Shown here: positions 25,992 through 35,041 of the stretch, one piece after another
How the letters are laid out: each line of letters begins with the position of its first letter
Numbering within the stretch: position 1 is the stretch's first letter
NCBI GenBank assembly: GCA_964352665.1
Contig: CAYGSJ010000009.1
Span: forward strand, 14,594-78,593
Length of the DNA: 64,000 bases
Reading direction: 5' to 3'
DNA from: UBA1672 sp964352665
GTDB taxonomy: Bacteria; Pseudomonadota; Alphaproteobacteria; Micavibrionales; Micavibrionaceae
Made by a program: the position numbers and the translations under genes
Notes under the pieces: generated by a model
Told to the model about the DNA's origin: nothing
What the model saw: only the letters and a program-made list of their open reading frames with translations
The model's database searches: none

Positions 25992-27025
25992 TTTACTTTC
26001 GGTGCGATGCTTCGCATGAGGCAGGGTTAGGACATCTCAAAAGATGTCTTATACTTGCAGAGAAATTAACAAAGCTGTGCCCTGTCTGTTTTTTGATAGC
26101 TGATAGAGATAAAACAATTCAGAATTTGATCATTGATACGGGGGCAAAGCTACATTTTGTTCCTGAGGGTGTGTTGTATGCGGATGAAATTGACCATTAT
26201 CCCAAAGATGCAAAAAACATCATTCTTGATCTAGGGCATCGCAAAAATCTTAAAAATACAGACGCACTTGTTCAATATATGCGCAAGCTTGATGATAAAG
26301 GATACAGAATTATTATGATTGATGGGCTTGATGATGATGCTTTTCGCGATCCAAGGGCCCCTAAAATCAAGGCTTTGGTTCAGCCGTATTGGGGAACTAA
26401 AGAAGAATCGGCCCCTCATGCAGAACACTGGTTGCACGGGTCATCATATATCCTTTTAAATAAAATTTATGATGGCGCTTATCAAAAACGTGACACGGCT
26501 AAAATCAAAAAAATATTGATTACTTTTGGTGGTGCCGATCCGCAGAAAAATACAAGCCGGGTTTTAGAGGGGCTTAAAAATTCTTCTGATTATGAAATTC
26601 GGGTTATTATTGGCCAATTTTTTACAGAGCAACATAAAGAGAGAATAAAGGCGCTAGAGAATAAAAATATTAGTATATTTGAGGCTCCCGATAATTTATT
26701 AGAGCACTATAAGTGGGCGGATATAGGTATTTGCGGTTCCGGCACTTCTCGTTATGAAGCTGCAGCCTGTGGTTTGCCTATTATATTTGTATCAATCTAT
26801 CCTGAACATCAGGAGTTAAGTAAGCGCTTTGCTAAATACAGAACATCTATATACAAAGGTTATTACGAGGATTTATCTCCGGATGATTGGTCTAATGCCT
26901 TGATTGAGTTGCAAAATGACCCTTTGGCTTATATAAACATGATTGAAGCAATAGAAAAACTACAAAAAGTAGGTTCTGGTTCTGAAAACCTAGCCGATGC
27001 CGTAATCAGGATATTTGAGGAATGA
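25988..27025 (+). CDS. pseG: UDP-2,4-diacetamido-2,4,6-trideoxy-altropyranose hydrolase, PseG
   Basis: Removes UDP from the diacetamido-trideoxy-altrose intermediate to free the sugar for PseI. The 345-residue GT-B-like protein begins with the PseG signature IYFRCDASHEAGLGHLKRC; His16 matches the catalytic histidine of characterised PseG (His17 in Campylobacter). Downstream LITFGGADPQKNT and ICGSGTSRYEAAACGLP form the UDP-binding half. It overlaps the upstream aminotransferase gene and the downstream pseI gene by ATGA. Confidence 0.9.
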   Translation: MIYFRCDASHEAGLGHLKRCLILAEKLTKLCPVCFLIADRDKTIQNLIIDTGAKLHFVPEGVLYADEIDHYPKDAKNIILDLGHRKNLKNTDALVQYMRKLDDKGYRIIMIDGLDDDAFRDPRAPKIKALVQPYWGTKEESAPHAEHWLHGSSYILLNKIYDGAYQKRDTAKIKKILITFGGADPQKNTSRVLEGLKNSSDYEIRVIIGQFFTEQHKERIKALENKNISIFEAPDNLLEHYKWADIGICGSGTSRYEAAACGLPIIFVSIYPEHQELSKRFAKYRTSIYKGYYEDLSPDDWSNALIELQNDPLAYINMIEAIEKLQKVGSGSENLADAVIRIFEE

Positions 27026-28083
27026 AAAAGGTTATTGAAATTGATGGAACCAAGATAGGAGAGGGGCAAGCTCCTTATGTTATTGCAGAGTTATCCGGTA
27101 ATCATAATGGCAATATAGATCGTGCCTGTTACTTGATCAAAGTTGCCAAAGATTCAGGTGCAAGTGCAGTGAAACTTCAAACATATACAGCGGATTCATT
27201 GACAATCAATTCATCACGGGACGAGTTTACCATTACAGAGGGAACATGGGCGGGACGCAATTTATACGAGTTGTATCGTGAAGCTCACACCCCATATAGT
27301 TGGTTTCCGCGGTTATTTGAGTACGCGAAAGAGATTGGAATTACTATTTTCAGTTCTCCATTTGATTTGGATGCAGTTGAGTTGCTTGAAGGTCTTGAGA
27401 CCCCTGCTTATAAAATAGCATCGAACGAAATGACTGATTGGCCATTGGTTGAAGCGGTTGTAAAGACCGGAAAGCCGGTCATTATATCCACCGGCACATC
27501 AACTAAAAAAGACGTAGAAGAAACCATAAACTTCATAAAAGAGGCAAAAGGGGAAGAATTGGTTGTTCTGCACTGTGTAAGCGCATATCCGGCAGCGCCA
27601 GCAGACACACATTTGCATACTATGCACGATATGGCCAAGAGCTTTGATGTTTTGTATGGTCTTTCTGATCATAGCTTGGGTACGGCAACATCAGTTGCGG
27701 CAGTGTCCTTAGGCGCATGTGTCATTGAAAAGCATATTACTTTAGACCGTAATGATGGCGGGCCGGACTCGTCTTTTTCATTAGAACCCAAAGAGTTGAA
27801 AACTTTGTGTGAAGATGTGAGAGCGGCTTGGGAAAGTCTTGGTGGTATCAAATATGGCGGCGACACAGATCTCAAGAAAAAGGGAATTTTTACCCGACAA
27901 TATTGGACAGTTGAAGATATAGAGCGAGGCGACGAATTAACACAAAACAACATCAGAAGTATAAGAGCACCTGCGGATGCGGGTGGTATAAGCACAAAGG
28001 AATATAAGAAAATACTAGGGAAGAAGGCAAAGATGAAAATAGAAAAACATCAGCCTTTAACAAAACACGCTGTCGATTTTTAG
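27022..28083 (+). CDS. pseI: Pseudaminic acid synthase, PseI (NeuB family)
   Basis: Condenses the free diacetamido-trideoxy-altrose with phosphoenolpyruvate to form pseudaminic acid. The 353 residues comprise a TIM barrel (APYVIAELSGNHNGN near residue 14, FSSPFDLDAVELL, YKIASNE, VISTGTS, LHCVSAYPAAP) and a C-terminal antifreeze-like SAF domain. Sialic (NeuB) and legionaminic (LegI) synthases are close relatives; linkage to pseB, pseC, pseG and pseF indicates pseudaminate or a close isomer. Overlaps pseG by ATGA. Confidence 0.9.
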   Translation: MKKVIEIDGTKIGEGQAPYVIAELSGNHNGNIDRACYLIKVAKDSGASAVKLQTYTADSLTINSSRDEFTITEGTWAGRNLYELYREAHTPYSWFPRLFEYAKEIGITIFSSPFDLDAVELLEGLETPAYKIASNEMTDWPLVEAVVKTGKPVIISTGTSTKKDVEETINFIKEAKGEELVVLHCVSAYPAAPADTHLHTMHDMAKSFDVLYGLSDHSLGTATSVAAVSLGACVIEKHITLDRNDGGPDSSFSLEPKELKTLCEDVRAAWESLGGIKYGGDTDLKKKGIFTRQYWTVEDIERGDELTQNNIRSIRAPADAGGISTKEYKKILGKKAKMKIEKHQPLTKHAVDF

Positions 28084-28093
28084 GATAAGACCC

Positions 28094-28780
28094 ATGCCAA
28101 AACCACTCGTCATTTTTGGAACTGCTGAAATAGCCGCGCTCGCTAAATTTTACTTCACACATGATAGTGATTATGAGGTAGTAGCTTTCACTGTGGATGA
28201 TGATTACGTGACTTCAGACCTCTACGAAGACTTGCCTGTTGTACCGTTTGGTGAAGTGAAGGAAAAATATTCTCCAGACAATTATGATATGCATGTGGCG
28301 TTGTCATATATGAAGCTTAATCAACTGCGGGAGGAAAAATATCATCAGGTAAAAAACGCGGGATATAAATTGGCAACCTATGTATCGTCTAAATCTACAA
28401 CTTGGCCCGATTTATCAGTGGGAGATAATGGGTTCATTCTCGAAGATCAAACCATTCAACCTACTGTAAAAATTGGTAATAATGTCATGCTATGGTCAGG
28501 CAACCATATTGGGCATGGGAGTGTTATAGGTGATCATACATATCTTGCGTCACATATTGTGGTTTCAGGAAATTGCAAGATAGGGCAGAGATGTTTTATT
28601 GGTGTTAATGCTACGCTAAAGGACTTTTTAACAATAGGCGATGATGTGTTTATTGCTATGGACGCTTCAGTCACAAAAGATTTGTCTAATGGCTGCGTTG
28701 CCCTTGGAACCGGTTGTGAAGTACTAGACCCTGATGATCGTAAGGCCCAATACATCAAAAAATCTTATTTCAAGCTTTAG
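28094..28780 (+). CDS. NeuD/PglD-like acyltransferase (left-handed beta-helix)
   Basis: A 228-residue sugar acyltransferase-like protein. It has an N-terminal Rossmann-like domain (VIFGTAEIAALAKFYF) and a C-terminal hexapeptide left-handed beta-helix (about 105-215) with KIGNNVMLWSGNHIGHGSVI and CKIGQRCFIGVNATL. This arrangement is typical of PglD and NeuD O- or N-acyltransferases in sialic and bacillosamine pathways. It could supply the N4-acetylation normally done by PseH or O-acetylate the finished acid. Lies ten bases after pseI. Confidence 0.78.
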   Translation: MPKPLVIFGTAEIAALAKFYFTHDSDYEVVAFTVDDDYVTSDLYEDLPVVPFGEVKEKYSPDNYDMHVALSYMKLNQLREEKYHQVKNAGYKLATYVSSKSTTWPDLSVGDNGFILEDQTIQPTVKIGNNVMLWSGNHIGHGSVIGDHTYLASHIVVSGNCKIGQRCFIGVNATLKDFLTIGDDVFIAMDASVTKDLSNGCVALGTGCEVLDPDDRKAQYIKKSYFKL

Positions 28781-28788
28781 GAGTTTAA

Positions 28789-29697
28789 ATGCATTTTCCT
28801 AAAATAAAATGGCAGAAAAGGGGATTGGTTATTGAGCCAAATGAGAGTATCTGGTGGATGCGTACGCACGCAATGTTGCCGACGCCATATCATCTTGAAG
28901 GCAGCCTTTACAGAATTTATTTTGCAGGGCGTAATGAAAATAATCAGTCCCACATTGGTTACGCACTTATTGACATGGATCATCCGGATCACGTCCTTGA
29001 GTATTCACAAGACGCAGTGTTAAAGCCAGGCCGTTTGGGGACATTCGATGATAATGGTGTTTTGGCCTCTTGTTTACTGGAGCAAGACGGCGAGCTTTTA
29101 ATGTATATCATTGGGTTTAAACCGGGTGGGACAACGCGCATGGATTTGTTTGGTGGTCTGTCGATTAGCAAAGATCAAGGACAGACCTTTGAAAGATGGT
29201 CGGAAGCACCCATCATCGAGCGTAATAAAGTTAATCCGTTTATTAATACCGCGCCCTGGGTAATTAAAGACGGTGACGGGTTTAGAATGTATTATGTTGC
29301 CGGTACGGAATGGATCCACGAAGACTTGCCTCGTTATAATATTCAAACAGCAACATCAAAAGATGGAAAAAACTGGTATCGCGAGGGAATTGTTGCAATT
29401 GATTTTTTAGAAGGCGAAAACGCACTGGCTCGACCATATGTCATCAAGGAGAACGATATTTATAGAATGTGGTTTTCATCTAAAGGAGATTGCTATCTTC
29501 CGCAATATGCAGAATCAGAAGATGGCATACATTGGAAACGTTATACTGAGGTTGTGGATTTGTTTCCAACGCCGGCTGGCCCCGATGAAGAGATGATTTG
29601 TTATCCCGTTGTGATAAGGCATAACGATAAGCATATTATGTTTTACAATGGCAATGGATATGGAAAAAATGGTATTTGCCTTGCTGTGGAGGCATAG
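28789..29697 (+). CDS. Glycoside hydrolase-like five-bladed beta-propeller protein
   Basis: A 302-residue protein with repeated blade signatures (YRIYFAGRNENNQSHIGYA, FRMYYVAGTEW, YRMWFSSKGD, HIMFYNGNGYG), resembling the GH43/GH32/GH130-type beta-propeller fold. Trp/Arg/His residues in WWMRTHAMLP and Asp in FDDNGVLAS might form an active site. No signal peptide is seen, so it would act in the cytoplasm. In glycan clusters such proteins are often annotated as glycosidases without proof; its role in nonulosonic acid synthesis is unknown. Confidence 0.6.
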   Translation: MHFPKIKWQKRGLVIEPNESIWWMRTHAMLPTPYHLEGSLYRIYFAGRNENNQSHIGYALIDMDHPDHVLEYSQDAVLKPGRLGTFDDNGVLASCLLEQDGELLMYIIGFKPGGTTRMDLFGGLSISKDQGQTFERWSEAPIIERNKVNPFINTAPWVIKDGDGFRMYYVAGTEWIHEDLPRYNIQTATSKDGKNWYREGIVAIDFLEGENALARPYVIKENDIYRMWFSSKGDCYLPQYAESEDGIHWKRYTEVVDLFPTPAGPDEEMICYPVVIRHNDKHIMFYNGNGYGKNGICLAVEA

Positions 29698-29703
29698 ATT
29701 TAG

Positions 29704-30411
29704 ATGAAATCAATCGCCATCATGCAGCCTACTTTTTTGCCATGGATTGGGTATTTTGCGCTCATTGATCGCGTAGACGAATTCATCATTTTCGACCATG
29801 TTCAATTTGAAAAGCGTAGCTGGCAACAACGAAACAAGATTAAAACACCAAGCGGAGAATTATGGCTCAGTGTTCCTGTATCTTCTAAGGGAAAACAGGG
29901 GCAAGCTATTAAAGAAGCTGAAATTTTATATGAGGGAGATAAAAACCCTTTGGAGAAAATAGTTCGATCCCTCGAGCTGAACTACAAAAAAACACCGTTT
30001 TTCAATGAATATGCAGAGGATATTTTCAATTTTTTTAATAGTAAGCCCCAGTTCATTGCAGATTTGAATCTGGATATCATAAAATGGGTATGTGGTATTT
30101 TAGAGATTACTACACCTCTTATAAAATCCTCAACGATGGAGTTATCAGGAACAAAGGACATGCTTCTGGTTGATGTCTGCAAAAACAGAAAGGCAGAACA
30201 TTACATCTCGCCCCCTGGTTCAAAGGTCTATCTTGAAGGTTCAGATGCTTTTGAAAATGAAAATATAATGCTTTCTTATCATGATTATAACCACCCCCAA
30301 TACAACCAAATGCATGGTGACTTCGTGCCCTTTATGTGCATACTGGATTTACTGTTTAACGAAGGAAACAACAGTGTTTCGATTATTCGTGAAGGCTTGA
30401 ATCAAACATGA
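29704..30411 (+). CDS. WbqC-family protein
   Basis: A 235-residue WbqC-like protein opening with IAIMQPTFLPWIGYFALID and containing FDHVQFEKRSWQQRNKIK, the conserved core of the family. WbqC proteins occur widely in O-antigen and flagellin glycosylation clusters and are thought to modify amino or nonulosonic sugars, but no reaction is firmly known. It sits between the propeller gene and pseF and overlaps pseF by ATGA. Confidence 0.82.
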   Translation: MKSIAIMQPTFLPWIGYFALIDRVDEFIIFDHVQFEKRSWQQRNKIKTPSGELWLSVPVSSKGKQGQAIKEAEILYEGDKNPLEKIVRSLELNYKKTPFFNEYAEDIFNFFNSKPQFIADLNLDIIKWVCGILEITTPLIKSSTMELSGTKDMLLVDVCKNRKAEHYISPPGSKVYLEGSDAFENENIMLSYHDYNHPQYNQMHGDFVPFMCILDLLFNEGNNSVSIIREGLNQT

Positions 30412-31115
30412 GACGATTGGCAATTATTCCTGCGCGCGGAGGTTCAAAAAGAATCCCTGACAAAAATATCAAGAATTTTTGTGGGCGCCCTATGATAGCG
30501 CATGCCATTCAAGCTGCCGAAGATTCAAAGATTTTTGATATGATCCACGTCTCGACAGATAGTGCTGCAATAGCAACAGTGGCAGGAGAATACGGTCATA
30601 ACCCAGATTTCATGAGACCTTCAGAGTTTTCCAGTGATCATGCCTCAATGATGGAAGCCATACAGTATGTTGTGAAAGAATATAAGGAACATGATCAAGT
30701 ATTTGATACTGTGGCTTTACTGTATGCAACGAGCCCGTTGATGGATTCAAATGATCTTAAAAAAGCCTGTATAGAGTTTGAAACAACAGATCTTAAGAAG
30801 GCATTATTGGCGGTAACGCCTTATCCTGCACCTATAGAACATGCTTTTCGTTTAGGAGATAACGGTGATCTCAATCCAAATGATGCCGCCGCTCTTGCTA
30901 TGCGTACACAGGATTTAAAACACGCCTACTATGATGCAGGTATGTTTGCATTTTATACGTCTGAGTATATTTTGAACGCTGGTGGAAGTGGTGATTTTAA
31001 TGAGTTCAGAGGCTTTGAAGTTTCCTCTTTCAGGGTAACTGATATAGATTGGCCCGAAGATTGGGAGCGTGCAGAAATGCTCTATAAGGCTGTTCATAAA
31101 GAGAATAAGGGTTAA
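30408..31115 (+). CDS. pseF: CMP-pseudaminic acid cytidylyltransferase, PseF
   Basis: Activates pseudaminic acid with CTP to CMP-Pse, the donor for the glycosyltransferase. The 235-residue protein has the nucleotidyltransferase start LAIIPARGGSKRIPDKNIK and the downstream ALLYATSPLM and DIDWPEDWERAE blocks, which bind metal and nucleotide in this family. NeuA (sialic) and LegF (legionaminic) are alternatives; the pathway context favours PseF. It completes the set pseB, pseC, pseG, pseI, pseF. Confidence 0.88.
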   Translation: MRRLAIIPARGGSKRIPDKNIKNFCGRPMIAHAIQAAEDSKIFDMIHVSTDSAAIATVAGEYGHNPDFMRPSEFSSDHASMMEAIQYVVKEYKEHDQVFDTVALLYATSPLMDSNDLKKACIEFETTDLKKALLAVTPYPAPIEHAFRLGDNGDLNPNDAAALAMRTQDLKHAYYDAGMFAFYTSEYILNAGGSGDFNEFRGFEVSSFRVTDIDWPEDWERAEMLYKAVHKENKG

Positions 31116-31118
31116 TTT

Positions 31119-32828
31119 ATGTCTGATTATACCCGCAAATCTTCCATACAACTACTTAAGCATTTTGTAGGGTTATACCCTATGCGGGCCTTAATTGTTA
31201 TTGTGGCACTTTTAATGGCGGGTGTAGTAGAAACGATTGGTATAGGTGCGTTACTACCTCTTTTAAATATAGTATTAGGCAATACAGAAGCGCAAGAAAG
31301 CAATACATTAACATGGGTAATAGATTCAGTTTTTAGTTTTTTTGGATTGAATCAAAGCTTTGATAATTTACTATTTTTGATTGTTCTTGCGATTGCATTT
31401 AAGGCTTTTGTTATTTTTCAAGCCCTAAAAGTTGTAGCGTACGTTTCAGTTGATATTACCTACGATTTACGCCGTCAGTTTATAAATGCTCTTATGGTAG
31501 CGCGTTGGAATTATTATACTTCTCTAGATCCTGGAAAATCTGCAAACGCAATTGCAACCGAAGCTGATTATGCGGGTCATTTTTGTACAATCATGGGCAA
31601 GACAGTTTCTTCGGCCCTGCAGGCGGGAATATATGCATTAATTGCTTTTGTCATAGATTGGAAAATTAGTTTAGCGGCCATAGTTATGGGCAGTATTTTT
31701 GCCTTTTTATTACGATTTTTAGTTCGAATGGCAAGAGACGCAGGAAACGAAATGGCGATTACTTTGAATAGCCTACTTTCAAGTCTAAGTGAATCTTTAG
31801 CAGGAGCAAAACCCATCAAAGCAATGGGCGAGGAAAAACAATACAGTCATTTATTAAACGCGGATACTATAGGGTTACAAAACTGTCGAAAAAGATTGGC
31901 CTTTTCAAGTTTATTATTAACACATTTGCACGAACCCATGCTCGTTTCTTTAATGGCTTTGGGCCTTTGGTGGGCATATGGTTTTGCACAATATCCTATA
32001 ACCGAGCTATTTATGATGGCTTTTTTGTTTAACAGATTACTAAATCAGGTAAATCTTGTTCAAAATAACTATCAAAAAACATCGGTTTTTGAAGGAGCGG
32101 TTAATTCAATTCTGGAAAAAATTCAAGTTGCTTCAGAACAGCAGGAACAATCGTTTGGAACGGCCGATCCTAATTTACAAAAAGAAATAAATTTAAAAAA
32201 TTTGAAGTTGGGATACGAAGATAAGATCATTTTGGACAACTTCAGTGCTAAAATTTCTGCTGGAAAAATGACGGCTATATTTGGCCCCTCTGGGTCCGGG
32301 AAGTCGACGATCTTGGATGCAGCACTTGGCCTGATTATTCCAAAGTCTGGTAATGTATTTATAGATGAAAATGATTTGAATGATGTTGATATCCGCAAAT
32401 GGAGAAAAATGATTGGTTATGTCCCCCAAGATACTTTTTTATTTCATGACACGGTTTATAAGAATATTACATTGGGCGATAAAAGTATTTCACAAGAAAG
32501 AGTTATTAACGCATTAAAGGTTGCGAATGCATGGGAATTTATATCTCAAACTGATGGTGGAATTTATCATGTAGTAGGCGAACGGGGTGGAAAGTTGTCC
32601 GGCGGGCAAAGGCAGCGTTTAGCTCTTGCTCGGGCTCTGGTGCGGGAGCCTGCTTTACTGATTATGGACGAAGCTACCACCGGTTTGGATGAAGAGAATG
32701 AACGGATTATTCTAGAGGCTTTGAAAAATATGTTGCCCGATGTCACAATAATTTTGATTTCCCATGATCCAAAAATTCTAGATATTGCAGATCATGTTAT
32801 AAATCTCAAAAACGATAATGTGAGTTGA
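31119..32828 (+). CDS. ABC exporter (PglK/MsbA-like), fused membrane and ATPase domains
   Basis: A 569-residue half-size ABC transporter with six predicted membrane helices (about 20-310) and an ATPase domain carrying Walker A GPSGSGKST (from 389), signature LSGGQRQRLALARAL (from 493) and Walker B LLIMDEATTGLD. There is no N-terminal peptidase domain, so it is not a bacteriocin exporter. The size and placement in a glycan operon fit PglK-type flippases that move lipid-linked oligosaccharides across the inner membrane. No HlyD partner is adjacent, so a role in RTX secretion is unlikely. Confidence 0.8.
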   Translation: MSDYTRKSSIQLLKHFVGLYPMRALIVIVALLMAGVVETIGIGALLPLLNIVLGNTEAQESNTLTWVIDSVFSFFGLNQSFDNLLFLIVLAIAFKAFVIFQALKVVAYVSVDITYDLRRQFINALMVARWNYYTSLDPGKSANAIATEADYAGHFCTIMGKTVSSALQAGIYALIAFVIDWKISLAAIVMGSIFAFLLRFLVRMARDAGNEMAITLNSLLSSLSESLAGAKPIKAMGEEKQYSHLLNADTIGLQNCRKRLAFSSLLLTHLHEPMLVSLMALGLWWAYGFAQYPITELFMMAFLFNRLLNQVNLVQNNYQKTSVFEGAVNSILEKIQVASEQQEQSFGTADPNLQKEINLKNLKLGYEDKIILDNFSAKISAGKMTAIFGPSGSGKSTILDAALGLIIPKSGNVFIDENDLNDVDIRKWRKMIGYVPQDTFLFHDTVYKNITLGDKSISQERVINALKVANAWEFISQTDGGIYHVVGERGGKLSGGQRQRLALARALVREPALLIMDEATTGLDEENERIILEALKNMLPDVTIILISHDPKILDIADHVINLKNDNVS

Positions 32829-32832
32829 TCCT

Positions 32833-34485
32833 ATGATTATTTATGATGGAAGATACACTGACTGGACAAAACTTACAAAAGAAGAGGGGGCTTGCTTCTT
32901 CAAGGGTCCTGAAGAATTTGCAAGAAAAATGTTTGATTTGGTTCTTGATTCTGCACATGAAGATATATGTTCTCAAATCACTAATTTTCTAAATGAACTT
33001 TATAATTTTTCTGCAGGGTTTATTGAAACTGAAAATTTTATAGTAGCTTGGGTAGATCACATCAGAAGCTGGCCGTTATATTACAGCACTGAAGAAAACA
33101 GTTTTTTCCTCTCAAATAATGCCAGAATGGTTAAAGAAAGATTGACGAATTTTTCTGTAGACCCTGTTTCTTGTATTGAGTTTGCAATGTCGGGTTATGT
33201 GGCAGGGAATAACACATTGTACGATCAAATTAAATGTATGCAACCAGGCGAATTTTTAATTTGGGACAAGAAAAATAAGCAATTACGGACAGAACGTCTA
33301 TTCCGGTATATCCCTGATATGACACAAGACATCAACCCTGACAGTTGGGATCAAAACTTAAAGAAGTTAGGGGAAATTATTGATGCTTTAACTAAAAAAA
33401 TAATTTCTAGAGCTGATGGAAGACCAATATGGGTTCCCTTAAGTGGTGGTTTGGATTCCAGGCTTATTTTATGCAAATTACACGAACATGGGTATAAAAA
33501 TATAAGTACATTTACTTATGGTCCTTATTTTAACTTTGAAGCCAAAATTGCAAAAAAAGTGGCAAAAAATCTCGGTGTTGCCTGGCATTTTGTTAGTCCA
33601 TCAATGTCATCAATTCGGCGTTACTTTAAAGACGAAGAAAGAAAGAATTTCTGGGAAAGTACAGATGGGTTGAAGGCCATTTCGAGCATGAGAGAGTTTT
33701 CTGCTCTGATGTGTTTACGCGAGAAGAAAAAACTCCCCAATCATGCCATTTTGATAAATGGTCAATCTGGGGACTATATAACAGGCAATCATATTTCGCC
33801 TAAGTGGTTTGAAAATATAGAATTAAATATGGATGTTTTTTATGATGTTATTTTCAAGAAACATTATGCTCTTTGGGGGTCACTCAACACAGAAGATAAT
33901 TTTCAACAATTAAAAAAGAGAATAGATAAACTGATTTCCGGTATACCCGACTTGGTAGACTCTCCTTCGAAATGGGCCACTATGGAAGAAGTATGGGAGT
34001 ATGATGCCCGCCAGATATGTTTGGTTGCTAATGGTCAACGTAGTTATGATTTTTTTGAGTATGATTGGGAAATGCCATTGTGGGAGCGTGAGCTTGTGGA
34101 GTTTTGTGAAAAGTTGCCGTTTCAACAGAAAAGAGATCAAAGGCTATATAAAGATTATTTAAGACAATATAATTATCAGGATTTGTTTCCAGAGGAAGAA
34201 CCCTACATTTGGAGATGGCCACCACATATGATGTGGGTGGTTCCTTTAGCTCAAATAATTGAAAAGGTAAAAGGTTCTGACGTAAAAGAAAGTTTTTATG
34301 CCCTTATGCGGTATCATGGCCATTACTCTAATCAATTCTATAGTTTTCCTTGGGCAACCCATGAAAAGACCTTTGAAGTTGCGCGTAATGTAATGTCTTT
34401 GAATGTGCGTGAATGGGCAACAGAAAACAGGGATATATTTTCTGAAGATATTTTAAAGGGTATGATGATTAATCATGTGGATTGA
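32833..34485 (+). CDS. Asparagine-synthetase-like amidotransferase lacking the N-terminal cysteine
   Basis: A 550-residue AsnB-family protein. The synthetase domain has the PP-loop PLSGGLDSR (SGGLDS at 204-209), TFTYGPYFNFEAKIAKKVA and downstream Tyr-rich region. The N-terminal part retains a degenerate glutaminase-like fold (SWPLYYSTEENSFFLSNNAR, CMQPGEFLIWD), but the protein starts MIIYDGRYTDW with no Cys2, so glutamine hydrolysis by the usual nucleophile is not possible. It may use ammonia, another amine donor, or only adenylate a carboxylate. Such proteins in sugar clusters can form amides or amidines. It overlaps the following kinase gene by 11 bases. Confidence 0.75.
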   Translation: MIIYDGRYTDWTKLTKEEGACFFKGPEEFARKMFDLVLDSAHEDICSQITNFLNELYNFSAGFIETENFIVAWVDHIRSWPLYYSTEENSFFLSNNARMVKERLTNFSVDPVSCIEFAMSGYVAGNNTLYDQIKCMQPGEFLIWDKKNKQLRTERLFRYIPDMTQDINPDSWDQNLKKLGEIIDALTKKIISRADGRPIWVPLSGGLDSRLILCKLHEHGYKNISTFTYGPYFNFEAKIAKKVAKNLGVAWHFVSPSMSSIRRYFKDEERKNFWESTDGLKAISSMREFSALMCLREKKKLPNHAILINGQSGDYITGNHISPKWFENIELNMDVFYDVIFKKHYALWGSLNTEDNFQQLKKRIDKLISGIPDLVDSPSKWATMEEVWEYDARQICLVANGQRSYDFFEYDWEMPLWERELVEFCEKLPFQQKRDQRLYKDYLRQYNYQDLFPEEEPYIWRWPPHMMWVVPLAQIIEKVKGSDVKESFYALMRYHGHYSNQFYSFPWATHEKTFEVARNVMSLNVREWATENRDIFSEDILKGMMINHVD

Positions 34486-35041
34486 GGTTATCGGATTGCC
34501 GGGTGTAGGCAAAACAACGTTAATAGAAAATAATAGTTCTTCTATACCTAAATCGTATAAAATAATTCGCTCTAATCAAGCCCGGCTTCTACAACGAATA
34601 GTATCAAAGCTGTATCTTATATTTATTTTTGGGCCTATTTTAAAAAACCAAAGAGCAGCACAAAAGCTTGCTTATCGTATGGGATTCAGGGTATTTGAAG
34701 ACAAAAACAGTTATGTTTTCTTCTACGATTCCGGCATTTTGCAAGCGGTACTGGAAAATATATTAGAAAGAGAATTTCAAAACGTAGACCGAAATTTGGC
34801 AGTCATGCCACATCTTTCTATGCCGGACAAAGTAATATATATTAAGGATGATATTCAAAAAATTGTTGAGAGAGAAAAGGGTCGTCAAAACCCTCGGTTT
34901 GATTTCAATTTTAATGAAACCATTCGTCTTTATGAACTCGCCGAAAAGTTTATTGAAAAAGAGCTCTTGCAGCACGTTAAATTAGTGGACACTATAAGGC
35001 CCGATCAAATTGATGACTTTGAAAAGGCTTTTAAATCATGA
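34475..35041 (+). CDS. P-loop nucleotide/sugar kinase-like protein
   Basis: A 188-residue P-loop protein with Walker A GLPGVGKTTLIE near the start, a YDSGILQAVLE segment resembling a lid/acceptor region, and EREKGRQNPRFDF, like the Arg-rich lid of small kinases. It overlaps the asparagine-synthetase-like gene by 11 bases and the following methyltransferase by ATGA, so it belongs to the operon. Adenylylsulfate kinase or thymidylate-kinase-like functions are possible; the substrate is unknown. Confidence 0.6.
   Translation: MWIEVIGLPGVGKTTLIENNSSSIPKSYKIIRSNQARLLQRIVSKLYLIFIFGPILKNQRAAQKLAYRMGFRVFEDKNSYVFFYDSGILQAVLENILEREFQNVDRNLAVMPHLSMPDKVIYIKDDIQKIVEREKGRQNPRFDFNFNETIRLYELAEKFIEKELLQHVKLVDTIRPDQIDDFEKAFKS

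Noticed and set aside
31119..32828. Type I secretion ABC transporter for the RTX proteins
   Set aside because: No HlyD or TolC partner adjacent, no accessory N-terminal domain, and the operon context is nonulosonic acid glycan synthesis.
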